Assembly (NCBI RefSeq): GCF_021129195.1
Contig: NZ_JAJOHW010000025.1
Location: 16,766-80,765 of the forward strand
Length of the DNA stretch: 64,000 nucleotides
From: Chromobacterium aquaticum
Lineage (GTDB): Bacteria; Pseudomonadota; Gammaproteobacteria; Burkholderiales; Chromobacteriaceae
Direction: 5' to 3'
Both the position numbers and the translations under genes were made by a program. Positions 44,207-52,860 of this stretch are shown here, piece after piece (within the stretch, counting starts at the first letter, position 1; each line of letters begins with the position of its first letter). Below the pieces are notes generated by a model. The model had not been told where the DNA came from and searched no databases. It saw nothing but the letters and a program-made list of their open reading frames with translations.

Positions 44207-45091
44207 ATGGACGCATTGAGACGGATGGCGGTTTTCGCCATGGTGGTGGACAAAGGCTCGATGAACGGCGCGGCGCGCGAACTGGGCATGACGCCGTCGG
44301 CGGTCAGTCAGCACATCAGCAAGCTGGAGCAGCAGCACGGCGTCAGTCTGCTGCACCGCACCACGCGCAAGCTGACGCTGACCGAGGCCGGCAGCCTGTT
44401 CTACCAGGGCTGCGCCGATATGTTGGCGGCGGCACAATTGGCCGAACAGCGTCTGTTGGAACTGCGCGACGCGCCGGTAGGCGAGCTGCGCATCGCCGCG
44501 CCCACCGGCTTTGCCGGCGCGCTGTTGAGCGAGGCGCTGGCACCGCTGCTGAGCGCGCATTCCGGCCTCAAGCTACGGCTGTTCTTCCACGATGAGATGA
44601 TAGATCTGGTGGAGAACCGCATTGATCTGGCGCTGCGCGCTGGCGTGCTAAAGGATTCCAGCTTGGTGGCGCGCCACTTGGCGGACTGGCCGAACGTGCT
44701 GTGCGCGTCACCGGCTTATCTGGCGCGCCAGCCTGGGATCACGCGACCGGAGCAGTTGCCCGGCCTGCAATGGGTGGCCTTGTCCGATCGCAAGCTGGGC
44801 AGCCTGGAGTTCGAGCATGTCGACGGCGGCCGTTTCGCGATGGAGCCAGACGCGCGCTTGATCAGCAATAATATCGTCGCCGCGCGTCAATTCGTGCTGG
44901 CCGGCATGGGGGTGTCGGTGCAGCCGGAGCCTGAGATCCGGCAGGAACTGGCCGATGGCCGCCTGCTGCGGCTGCTGCCGGAATGGCACTTGCCGCCGCT
45001 GGCGATCTACGCGGTGACGCCGCGTCGCGATATCCAGCCGGCGAAAGTGCGCTACGCGATCGAGGCCTTGCGCGCCAGCCTGGGCAAGTGA
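44207..45091 (+). CDS. LysR family transcriptional regulator
   Basis: A 294-residue regulator with a classical N-terminal HTH (MAVFAMVVDKGSMNGAARE followed by LGMTPSAVSQHISKLE, then HRTTRKLTLTEAG) of the CrgA/DmlR-like subgroup and a substrate-binding domain from about 88. It diverges from the NmrA-like reductase, which is its likely target together with its own gene through the 44150 operator. The effector is unknown. Repeat copy D follows 41 bp after the stop codon. Confidence 0.92.
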   Translation: MDALRRMAVFAMVVDKGSMNGAARELGMTPSAVSQHISKLEQQHGVSLLHRTTRKLTLTEAGSLFYQGCADMLAAAQLAEQRLLELRDAPVGELRIAAPTGFAGALLSEALAPLLSAHSGLKLRLFFHDEMIDLVENRIDLALRAGVLKDSSLVARHLADWPNVLCASPAYLARQPGITRPEQLPGLQWVALSDRKLGSLEFEHVDGGRFAMEPDARLISNNIVAARQFVLAGMGVSVQPEPEIRQELADGRLLRLLPEWHLPPLAIYAVTPRRDIQPAKVRYAIEALRASLGK

Positions 45092-45132
45092 TGAGCCTTC
45101 CGCGCTGTTCGAGCAAAGACGCAAGGGGGCTC

Positions 45133-45283
45133 AGAGCCTGTTTACGATCTCGCGAGCTAAGGCGAGACAAGGCGAAAACGAGCGAAAAAGCGGAATGTAC
45201 AGGTGGTACATGAGCACTGAGCTCGGTTTCAACGCCCATTTCTATCCATCCCGCCGGCGCGCAGCAGATCGGGGACAGGTTCT
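45133..45283 (-). repeat. Stop-codon-associated inverted-repeat element, copy D (porin-remnant 3' end)
   Basis: A 151-bp element. The proximal arm AGAACCTGTCCCCGATCT begins at the TGA of the leftward porin remnant (45285-45283); the distal arm AGAGCCTGTTTACGATCT pairs with it using G-U pairs and one mismatch. The ATGTAC-N5-GTACAT core stem is perfect. A 2-base deletion in the ATTTTGAGCTC block breaks the reading frame that is open in copies A-C. Confidence 0.9.
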
Positions 45284-46296
45284 CAGAACACGATGCTGAG
45301 CCCCAGGCCCATGGCCTGCGGGTCCGAACCGGCGCTGAGCGAGGCCTTGGGGGTGCCGAGGGCTTGGTCGTAGAGCGGGTTGACGGAAAAGTTGGCGCTG
45401 GCCTTGGCGTGGTTGCGGATCCGGGTGTAGTAGGCGAATGCCTGCGTGGTCTTGGATAGCCGGTAGCCGCCGCCCAGCAGCCATTGGCTGGCGCGGAAGT
45501 CCTTGCCGTCGGTGCCGGCGCCCAGTTGTTTCAAGGCGCCCAACTGGCCGTAGGACAGCTTGAGCTCGGCCGCGCCGAAGGGCTGGCTCAGCGCGATCAG
45601 CCAATCGTCCTGGCGCAGTCTCTCACCGCCAGGCGGGTCCAGCCGCCCCCATTCGTAATTGCCGCCTATCAAGGTGCCAGTGTCGAAGCGATAGCTGGCG
45701 GCAAGGCTGTGGTAGCTAAGGCTTTTGCCGGCAACGGCGCTTGGAGGGGTGTTGCCGGCCGGCGCGATCGCGGTATCGTAGCGGCGGTCCCAGGCCGCCG
45801 CCAGCGTCAGGCCGCGCCAGACGTAGCCTAGGCCCAGCGACAAGCGCTTGGCGTTGCCGCCGCCTTGGCGCGTTTCATCCATGGCCCAGGTGGCGCCGAG
45901 TTTGAAGCCGTTCCAATTGGGAGAGTAGTAATGGAGGGAGTTGTTGAGCCGGGCTTCGCCGCGGCTGTTGACCGCGTTTGGGCCGAACTGATTTGCCGTG
46001 GCGTTGGGCATCAAGGCGGTGCCCAGCGTCGGGTTGCCGCTGCCGGTGAACATCTTGTAAGCGGAATCGTGGTGGCCCAACAAGATGCGGCCGATGGCGG
46101 CATGCTCCAGTCCGATGAAACTGTTGCGGGTGGCGAACGCCGCGTTTTGACCGCGGTCGTCCACGCCGCCTTGCTCGAAGTGGCGCAGCCCGCTTTCCAA
46201 CTGCCATAGTGCGCTATTGCCGTTGCCCAGGTCTTCGCGGCCTTTGAAACCTAGGCGCGACACATGGTCGACGACGCGGGTCCGGCTGGCGTAGCC
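45283..46296 (-). pseudogene. 5'-decayed porin (tandem duplicate of the 46.6 kb porin)
   Basis: About 326 residues match the intact neighbouring porin from its residue ~60 to the end, including FEQGG, HDSAYKMF, VNSRGEARL, SYGQLG and a terminal Phe as needed for Bam-dependent insertion. In-frame similarity reaches back to about 46296 (SRTRVVDH). Further upstream there is no signal peptide, no start codon with a ribosome binding site, and a TAG at 46431-46429. A fragment resembling the first strand (LFTIWR) appears in another frame, suggesting a frameshift plus decay. A protein from the GTG at 46263 would lack export signals. Confidence 0.75.
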
Positions 46297-46573
46297 GGGA
46301 GCTTGTCCGCCGCGGAGATGGGTTGGCGTAGGCGTGGCGGTCTGCGTCCGGGCCGGCTGACTCGCCAGATCGTGAACAGGCCCTTGCCGGATGGGAAGGG
46401 TGCGATGCGCGAATGCCTGCGTTGGCGGCTATCGACGCATGTCGATCAATGTAGGGAGCTTGGCTGCGGGATGACCAGCGATCGTGGTCTGGGCGAAGGC
46501 AGGAAGAACTGCGAGGATGTAAAAACGCCGCCGGCAGGGCCGGCGGCGTGATTGGAACGGCAGTCGTTCAGGA
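46264..46573. other. Gap between the two porin copies
   Basis: 310 bp. The left ~165 bp is the eroded 5' region of the porin remnant (signal peptide and first strands lost), and the right end has the terminator of the intact porin. No promoter or intact gene was recognised. Confidence 0.55.
46521..46549 (-). terminator. Rho-independent terminator of the intact porin gene
   Basis: On the minus strand an 11-bp GC stem (46549-46539 with 46535-46525) with a 3-nt loop is followed by a five-T run. Confidence 0.9.
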
Positions 46574-47761
46574 TCAGAAAGCGATCTTGAAGCCTACGCC
46601 GAAGGCTTGCGGGTCATTGCCGGCGGACAGAGAAGCATTGCTGGCGCCCAGGTTGCTATCGTATACCGGGTTGTTGGCGAAGTTGGCCTTGGCCTTGGCG
46701 TTGTTGCTGATCTTGGTGTAGTAAGCCAGCAACTGGGTGGTTTTGGACAGATTGTAAGTGCCGCCCAGAATCCACTGCTTGGCCTTGAAGTCGTCGCCGT
46801 TGACGCCAGCGGAGGTATTCTTCAGCGTGCCCAGTTGACCGTAGGACAGCTTGACCGAAGCCGCGCCGAAGTCCTGACCCAGAGCGATCAGCCAGTCGTC
46901 TTGCTTAACTTGGCCGCCGCCTACCTGGTCGTAAGTGCCCCATTCGTAGTTGCCGCCGACGAAGGTGCCGGTGTCGAATTTGTAGCTGGCGGCAATGCTG
47001 TAGAAGGTGACGTTCTTGCCGGAGTTCAGCGACAGCACCGCGGGGCTATTGCTGCTGGAGGTGTTGTAGGAGTTGCTGTTGGGCGTAACCGCCATGTCGT
47101 ACTGACGATCCCAGCCGGCGGCCAGGTTCAGGCCCTGCCAGGTGTAGCCCAGGCCCAAGGAGATGCGCTTGGAGTCATTGCCGGACACGCGGTTTTCATC
47201 CACGCCCCAGGACGCGCCCAGCTTGAAGCCGGCCCAGCTTGGGGAGAAGTAGTGCACCGAGTTGGCTAGACGCGCTTCGCCGCGGCTGTTGACCGAGCTG
47301 CTGCCGAAGTTGTCGGCGGTGGTGTTGACCATCAGGTCGGTGCCCAGCGCGCTGTTGCTGCTGCCGGCGAACATCTTGTAGGCGGAGTCGTGTTGGCCCA
47401 GCACTACGCGGCCGAAGTCGTTGTTGTCGATGCCGATGAAGGTGTTGCGAGTGGCGAAGGACGCGGTTTGGCCCTTGTCGTTGGTACCGCCCTGCTCGAA
47501 GTTGCGCAGGCTGTTTTCCACCTGCCAGATCGCCTTGGTGCCGCCGCCGATGTCTTCAAAACCCTTGAAGCCGATGCGGGAGTTGTGGTCGACGATGCGA
47601 GTGCGGCTGCTATATTCGGTGCCGCCAGCGCTGGCGCCGGAGGCTTTGGTCGATTCGATGCCGCCGCTCATGAAACCGTAGATGGTGACGTCAGCGTGGG
47701 CGACAACGGGCAAGGCGAACATCGCGGCAACCAGGGCTGCCAGATTTTTCTTCTGCATCAT
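46574..47761 (-). CDS. Outer-membrane general porin (16-strand, Gram-negative porin family)
   Basis: A trimeric outer-membrane diffusion channel of 395 residues. The signal peptide (KKNLAALVAAMFALPVVAHA, cleavage after residue 23) is followed by DVTIYG, the first strand, as in Burkholderia/Neisseria porins. The PEFGG-like loop 3 region (FGRVVLGQHDSAYKMF) and a terminal Phe (GVGFKIAF) are present. GGAG lies 5 bp before the first of two adjacent ATGs. It has its own terminator and a perfect 16-bp palindrome upstream. A decayed duplicate lies downstream. Confidence 0.93.
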   Translation of the reverse strand: MMQKKNLAALVAAMFALPVVAHADVTIYGFMSGGIESTKASGASAGGTEYSSRTRIVDHNSRIGFKGFEDIGGGTKAIWQVENSLRNFEQGGTNDKGQTASFATRNTFIGIDNNDFGRVVLGQHDSAYKMFAGSSNSALGTDLMVNTTADNFGSSSVNSRGEARLANSVHYFSPSWAGFKLGASWGVDENRVSGNDSKRISLGLGYTWQGLNLAAGWDRQYDMAVTPNSNSYNTSSSNSPAVLSLNSGKNVTFYSIAASYKFDTGTFVGGNYEWGTYDQVGGGQVKQDDWLIALGQDFGAASVKLSYGQLGTLKNTSAGVNGDDFKAKQWILGGTYNLSKTTQLLAYYTKISNNAKAKANFANNPVYDSNLGASNASLSAGNDPQAFGVGFKIAF

Positions 47762-47819
47762 GAATACTCCAAGTCTGTTTTGCTTTAATTAATCCAGGTG
47801 CCGGCTTCGTGCAGCGCAA

Positions 47820-47835
47820 GGTTTGTTAACAAACC
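47820..47835. promoter_or_regulatory. Perfect 16-bp palindrome upstream of the porin
   Basis: GGTTTGTTAACAAACC is fully self-complementary and lies 58 bp before the porin start codon. It has no T-tract, so an operator for a dimeric regulator or a 5'-UTR hairpin is more likely than a terminator. Confidence 0.5.
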
Positions 47836-47941
47836 AGACTGCGGTGTCGCCACAACACTTGTCTTAGTTTAGCCACAAAATATGACGAGGATGTTGCCAA
47901 TCTGTTGCTTAAAGATAAATCGGACAGGTGCGGTGTTGCAA

Positions 47942-48253
47942 TTACGCCAAGAATTGATTCGGGTAGACCTCGTCCAGCAGGGTGCGGCAGTCGACGATGC
48001 GCAAGTCGTTGTCCTTGGCGAAGTCCATCAGGAAGCAAAACACTTGCGGGCTGATTTTTTCCAGCTTCTTGTCCACCGCGACGCAGCGCACGCCATCCAG
48101 CATCATCGGACGGACATGGGCGTGGTAGTGCAGTTTTTGGTCGTCGAAGGAGGCGAGGATGCCGGCCAGGCGTTCGGCCCAGTCGCTGGGACGGAAAGTG
48201 CGGCCTTCGGAAGTGACGCCCTGGATGACTATTTCGTATGGATTGCAGATCAT
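47942..48253 (-). CDS. DUF3579 family protein
   Basis: A 103-residue cytoplasmic protein. The pattern (EIVIQGVTSEGRTFRPSDWAERLAG, YHAHVRPMMLDGVRCVAVDKKLE, VFCFLMDFAKDNDLRIVDCR) matches DUF3579, a small family found mainly in betaproteobacteria and of unknown function. It is apparently monocistronic between dinG and the porin gene. A short AT-rich 126-bp gap separates it from dinG, with no clear terminator. Confidence 0.82.
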   Translation of the reverse strand: MICNPYEIVIQGVTSEGRTFRPSDWAERLAGILASFDDQKLHYHAHVRPMMLDGVRCVAVDKKLEKISPQVFCFLMDFAKDNDLRIVDCRTLLDEVYPNQFLA

Positions 48254-48379
48254 GGCGGTGGACCGGAGTGTTTGCTTTTGGTTTAGCCTGTTTTTTATCG
48301 TCTGCTAAGCGATTTGCGCTTGGCGTTTTATATTCAGGCGTTTTGTTTGTTGCTGAATATTTAGTATTTTACCCGAAAA

Positions 48380-50506
48380 TCAGATGCGCTTGAACGGCGG
48401 CAACGAGGCGAGCAGCCGCTTGCCGTAGCTTTGCTTTTGCAGCCGGTTGTCCAGGATGGTGACGCGGCCGTAGTCGCGTTCGGTGCGGATCAGTCGGCCG
48501 ACGGCCTGCACTAGCTTGATCGAGGCTTCGGGCACGGTCAGTTCGATGAAGGGATTGCCGCCGCGTTTCTCTATCCAGCGCGACAGGGTTTTGCCCACCG
48601 GATCGTCCGGCATCGCGAACGGCAGTTTGGCAATAATCACGTGCACACAGCTTTCGCCGGGCAGGTCCAGGCCTTCGGAGAAGGAGTCCAGGCCGAAGAT
48701 CACGCTGGGCTCGCCCTGTTTCAGCCGTTGATGGTGCTGTTCTATCAGCAGGCTCTTGGGGATTTCGCCCTGGATCAGCAGCCGCTCGCGCAGCGTGGAC
48801 GGCAGGCCGGCGGCGACGTCCTGCATCTGTTTGCGCGAGGAAAACAGCACCAGGGTGCCGACCGCTTCTTTCACATCGATTAGCTTGGGCAGCCATTCCA
48901 CGATTTCGCGGGTATGGCCGCCGGCGTCCTTGGGGCTGGCCAGCATAGGCGGCAGATACAGCTCGCCCTGCTCGTCGAAATTGAAAGGGGAGTCCAACGC
49001 CACGCAGCTGACTTCCGGCATCCACTTCAGGCCGGTCTGCGATAGCAGCAGCTCGAATTCGCCCAGCGAGCGCAGCGTGGCCGAGGTCAGGATGGCGCCG
49101 GCGGCGCGGCGCCACAGCGTGGCGGCCAGGCTGGCGGCGGCGCTGACCGGCGAGGCGGAGAACAGGTAATCGCCCTTGCCCTCGGCGCGGCGGGTGATCC
49201 ATTTGGCGATGGGCGGGCTGGCGGGCTCGGTTTCTTTTTCAAACAACTCCCACACCGCCAGCAGTTGCTCGGCGCGCGCGGTCAGAAAACCCAGATCGGA
49301 GGCGGTCTTGTCGACTTGCGCCGCTTCGCCGCCCTTGTCCTTGCGCGCCTCGCCCAGCGCGTCGCTCAGCAGGCTCAGCTGTTTGAACAGCGAGCGCGCC
49401 GAGGTGGCCATATTGGCGGTGGGGCCCTGGAAGCGTTCCGGCAGCACGCCGTCCTCTATCAGCCAGGTGGGCTCCAGATTGTCGCTGGAAGCGGCCAGCG
49501 CGTCTTCGCCCTCCAGCAGCCACAGCCATTCGGTCAGCGTTTCGGAGCAGGCGCTGGCGGCTTCAATCGCCTGGCTGACGATTTCCACCTTGTCGGTCAG
49601 CGCTTCCACGCGGATGGCGGTGGCGGCCACTTTATCCAGCCAGGACATGGCCTGGGCCAGCGAATGCTCGGCGGAAAACTGGTTGACCGCCTTTTTGGCC
49701 AGGTGGTGCGCCTCGTCGATACAGTAGTAACTTTCTTCCGGCGCCGGCAGGATCACGCCGCCGCCCATGGATACGTCGGCCAGCATCAGGTCATGGTTGG
49801 CCACCACCACGTCCACGTTTTCCAGCACGTCGCGCGCCAGGTAGAACGGGCATTCCGGCCGGTTGGGGCAGGCGGCTTTCAAACAGCCGTGGCGGTCGTT
49901 GGTGACGCGCGACCACAGGCCGTCGTCGATCACGCTGTCCCAGGTGTCGCGGTCGCCGTTCCATTTGCGGTAGTAGAAGGCGTCGGCCAACTGGCGCAGG
50001 GTCTCGATCTCGCCGGCTTCCGGCTTGCGGTCCCATAGCGCCAGCGTCGGATCCAGGTCCAGCAGCTGGCCCTGGGCGGTTTCGGCGGTCAGCGCGAAGA
50101 TGCGCTGCGGACACAGATAGCGGCCGCGGCCCTTGGCCAGCGCGAAGGTCAGCGGCAGGCCGCTGTTCTCGACGACGAAGGGCAGGTCGCGGTTGACCAG
50201 TTGCTCCTGCAGCGCGATGGTGGCGCTGGTGACCACCAGCTTCTTGGCGCGCGACTTGGCCATCAAGCCGCCGGCCAGTAGATAGGCCAGGCTTTTGCCG
50301 ACGCCGGTGGGGCCTTCGATCACGGCGATGCTTTCGCCGCACCGTTCCGGCCAGTCGTCGCCTTCCTTGTCTTTGCTGCGCGACAGCGCATTGGCGATTT
50401 CCGCCAGCATGCGGCGTTGCGCGGCGCGCGGGCGAAAGCCAGGCAGATTGTCGGCTATGGTCCGGTAATGGTCGCGGATCGCGTCTTTTTCAGCATCGGT
50501 CAACAT
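48380..50506 (-). CDS. dinG: ATP-dependent DNA helicase DinG
   Basis: An XPD-like 5'-3' superfamily 2 helicase that unwinds forked, R-loop and D-loop structures. The 708-residue protein has Walker A GPTGVGKS (65-72), DEAH in IDEAHHLAKKA, and the iron-sulfur cysteines in GCLKAACPNRPECPFY between motifs Ia and II. The C-terminal motif VQAVGRLIRTERDYG is motif VI. DinG is LexA-controlled in E. coli; no LexA box was recognised here. It diverges from the decarboxylase gene. Confidence 0.95.
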   Translation of the reverse strand: MLTDAEKDAIRDHYRTIADNLPGFRPRAAQRRMLAEIANALSRSKDKEGDDWPERCGESIAVIEGPTGVGKSLAYLLAGGLMAKSRAKKLVVTSATIALQEQLVNRDLPFVVENSGLPLTFALAKGRGRYLCPQRIFALTAETAQGQLLDLDPTLALWDRKPEAGEIETLRQLADAFYYRKWNGDRDTWDSVIDDGLWSRVTNDRHGCLKAACPNRPECPFYLARDVLENVDVVVANHDLMLADVSMGGGVILPAPEESYYCIDEAHHLAKKAVNQFSAEHSLAQAMSWLDKVAATAIRVEALTDKVEIVSQAIEAASACSETLTEWLWLLEGEDALAASSDNLEPTWLIEDGVLPERFQGPTANMATSARSLFKQLSLLSDALGEARKDKGGEAAQVDKTASDLGFLTARAEQLLAVWELFEKETEPASPPIAKWITRRAEGKGDYLFSASPVSAAASLAATLWRRAAGAILTSATLRSLGEFELLLSQTGLKWMPEVSCVALDSPFNFDEQGELYLPPMLASPKDAGGHTREIVEWLPKLIDVKEAVGTLVLFSSRKQMQDVAAGLPSTLRERLLIQGEIPKSLLIEQHHQRLKQGEPSVIFGLDSFSEGLDLPGESCVHVIIAKLPFAMPDDPVGKTLSRWIEKRGGNPFIELTVPEASIKLVQAVGRLIRTERDYGRVTILDNRLQKQSYGKRLLASLPPFKRI

Positions 50507-50709
50507 GGCGGCGATTGTACCGCATGGGGGCAGGATTGTCTGGCCGCGCCGAACATGGGGAAACCCTGATGTGCGACTGCAAAATGACGGCGAGGCGCCG
50601 ATGTGGATAGGATAGGCAAATATAAAAACAAGCGAAATTGCGCGAGCGAATCAGACAGACAAAACCATCGATAACAGCGCAAAGCAATATCAACAGGAGA
50701 AACCCGATC

Positions 50710-52668
50710 ATGACACCCGTTAGCCGAGTGCTGGTGGTCAGCGACGACGCCAAATGGCAGGCCGATGTGCTGGCCGGCCTGGGCGCCGCCGCTGTGCGGC
50801 TGGAAAACCCCTATGGCCTGACTTTCGTCGGCGTCGCGCGCAGCCAAGACGCGCTGGATCTGATCGCCCGCGATGGCGATGTCCAGGTGGTGCTGGTGGA
50901 CAAGCAGTTGCAGGAGAAGGGCGTCAGCCAGGCGGCGGCGCAGCTGGCCAACCGCATCAGCGCCTTCCGTCCGGAAATTTCGCTGTACGTGCTGTTGTTC
51001 GACGATGACGAGCGCGCCTTGGTGGAAGACCTGGCCAGCCACGCGGTGGACGGCTATTTCTACCGCGACGAGCTGGATTTCCACGGCTGGTTCCGCATTC
51101 TGTCGGCGGAGCTGGCGGAAAAGTCGGCGACGCCGTTCTACGACAAGCTCAAGCAATATGTGCGCATGGCCAAGGATTCCTGGCACACGCCCGGCCATTC
51201 CGGCGGGGACTCCTTGAAGGGCAGCCCCTGGGTCGGCGATTTTCACGACTTCGTCGGCGAGAGCATGCTGCGCGCCGACCTGTCGGTGTCGGTGCCGATG
51301 CTGGACTCGCTGCTGCATCCCACCGGGGTGATAGAGGAGGCGCAGATGCTGGCGGCCAAGGCCTTCGGCGCCAAGCGCACCTACTTCGCCACCAATGGCA
51401 CCTCCACTTCCAACAAGGTGATTTTCCAGACCCTATTGGCGCCCGGCGACAAGCTGCTGCTGGATCGCAACTGTCACAAATCGGTGCATCACGGCGTGAT
51501 CCTGTCCGGCGCGCTGCCGGTGTATCTGGATTCCTCGATCAACAAGCAGTTCGGCATTTTCGGGCCGGTGCCCAAAGAAACCATCTTCGCCGCGATCGCC
51601 GCCAATCCCGACGCGCGGGTGCTGATCCTGACTTCCTGCACCTATGATGGCCTGCGCTACGATCTGAATCCCATCATCGAAGCCGCGCACGAGCAGGGCA
51701 TCAAGGTCATCGTCGACGAGGCCTGGTACGGCTTCGCCCGTTTCCACCCGGCGTTCCGGCCGACGGCGCTGGAATCCGGAGCCGACTATGTGACCCAGAG
51801 CACGCACAAGGTGCTGTCGGCGTTCTCGCAGGCCAGCATGATTCATGTCAACGACCCCGGTTTCGACGCCCACTTGTTCCGCGAGAACTTCAATATGCAC
51901 GCGTCGACCAGCCCGCAGTACAACCTGATCGCCAGCCTGGACGTGGCGCGCAAGCAGGCGGTGATGGAGGGCTACCGGCTGTTGGACCGCACGCTGAAGC
52001 TGGCGCAGGAGCTGCGCGACAAGATCAATTCCACCGGCGCTTTCCGGGTGCTGGGGCTGGCGGACCTGCTGCCGGACGAGGTGCGCGAGGACGGCATCCA
52101 GCTGGACCCGACCAAGCTGACCGTGGATATCACCCAGTCCGGCTTCACCGCCGACGAGCTGCAGCAGGCGCTGTTCGAGCGTTACAACGTCCAGGTGGAG
52201 AAGTCCACTTTCAGCACCATCACCCTGTTGCTGACCCTGGGCACCACTCGCAGCAAGGTGTCGCGGCTGTATGACGCGATGCTGCGGCTGGCCAAGGAAA
52301 AGCGCCCGCCGCGTCCGCTGGGGCGGATGCCGGAAATACCGCGCTTTTCCCGGCTGGCCAGTCTGCCGCGCGACGCTTTTTACGAGGCCGGCGAGCGGCT
52401 GCCGCTGCTGGACGACGACGGCCGCCCCAACGCGGCGCTGGTCGGACGCGTCTGCTGCGACCAGATCGTGCCATATCCGCCCGGCATTCCGGTGCTGGTG
52501 CCCGGCCAAGTGATAGACGACACCATCCTCGCTTATTTGGCGCGACTGCAAAAAACCCAGAAATCCATAGAAATGCACGGTTTGGCCGAGGATGGCGGCG
52601 AGTTTTTGCTGCGGGTGCTCAAAGAGGGGGAGCTGGCGCAACTGCCTGGACGCGCCTTGTTCAAATGA
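50710..52668 (+). CDS. Orn/Lys/Arg decarboxylase (fold III, PLP-dependent)
   Basis: A 652-residue decarboxylase of the AdiA/CadA/SpeC superfamily. It has an N-terminal receiver-like wing domain (1-135), a PLP-binding core (about 140-450, Asp336 in VDEAWYGFARFH, Schiff-base Lys367 in STHK) and a C-terminal domain. HTPGHSGG (159-166) is the family motif. The neighbouring argF-argG genes suggest arginine or ornithine as substrate and a role in polyamine formation or acid resistance, but the sequence does not settle specificity. GGAGA lies 9 bp before the ATG at 50710. Confidence 0.88.
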   Translation: MTPVSRVLVVSDDAKWQADVLAGLGAAAVRLENPYGLTFVGVARSQDALDLIARDGDVQVVLVDKQLQEKGVSQAAAQLANRISAFRPEISLYVLLFDDDERALVEDLASHAVDGYFYRDELDFHGWFRILSAELAEKSATPFYDKLKQYVRMAKDSWHTPGHSGGDSLKGSPWVGDFHDFVGESMLRADLSVSVPMLDSLLHPTGVIEEAQMLAAKAFGAKRTYFATNGTSTSNKVIFQTLLAPGDKLLLDRNCHKSVHHGVILSGALPVYLDSSINKQFGIFGPVPKETIFAAIAANPDARVLILTSCTYDGLRYDLNPIIEAAHEQGIKVIVDEAWYGFARFHPAFRPTALESGADYVTQSTHKVLSAFSQASMIHVNDPGFDAHLFRENFNMHASTSPQYNLIASLDVARKQAVMEGYRLLDRTLKLAQELRDKINSTGAFRVLGLADLLPDEVREDGIQLDPTKLTVDITQSGFTADELQQALFERYNVQVEKSTFSTITLLLTLGTTRSKVSRLYDAMLRLAKEKRPPRPLGRMPEIPRFSRLASLPRDAFYEAGERLPLLDDDGRPNAALVGRVCCDQIVPYPPGIPVLVPGQVIDDTILAYLARLQKTQKSIEMHGLAEDGGEFLLRVLKEGELAQLPGRALFK

Positions 52669-52676
52669 ATGCTTGT

Positions 52677-52705
52677 CAGACAGGCTGATTTCCGATAAAT
52701 ATAAC
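52677..52705 (+). promoter_or_regulatory. Candidate promoter of argF
   Basis: CAGACA (52677-52682), 17-bp spacer, TATAAC (52700-52705). It starts 9 bp after the decarboxylase stop codon and would give a leader of about 145-150 nt before argF. Confidence 0.4.
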
Positions 52706-52744
52706 TCTTGTCGCAATTATGTAAATCATGCGCTTTGCGTAGGC

Positions 52745-52849
52745 ATGCTTGCGACGCCTGTGAATGACTTGAGACCTGCGTGTAGTAATGTGCCATCGCG
52801 CATGAAGGACACCGAAACGGTGTCGAACGCGCGGTGGCCTTTTTTTTGA
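52745..52849 (+). CDS. Possible argF leader peptide (34 codons)
   Basis: A small frame starting MLATPVNDLRPACSNVPS runs across the whole terminator-like hairpin and stops with TGA directly after the T-tract, 11 bp before the argF ATG. It has three Arg codons (AGA at codon 10, CGC at 19, CGG at 30). The ribosome binding site (TAGG) is weak. Translation is unproven and the frame could be chance. Confidence 0.3.
   Translation: MLATPVNDLRPACSNVPSRMKDTETVSNARWPFF
52792..52847 (+). terminator. Terminator-like double stem immediately before argF (attenuator candidate)
   Basis: The outer 10-bp stem (52792-52801 with 52829-52838, one G-U pair) encloses a perfect 7-bp inner stem (52808-52814 with 52818-52824, AAA loop). 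Eight Ts follow at 52840-52847. The T-tract ends 13 nt before the argF ATG, leaving no room for a downstream promoter. Confidence 0.7.
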
Positions 52850-52860
52850 AATGGAGCACC

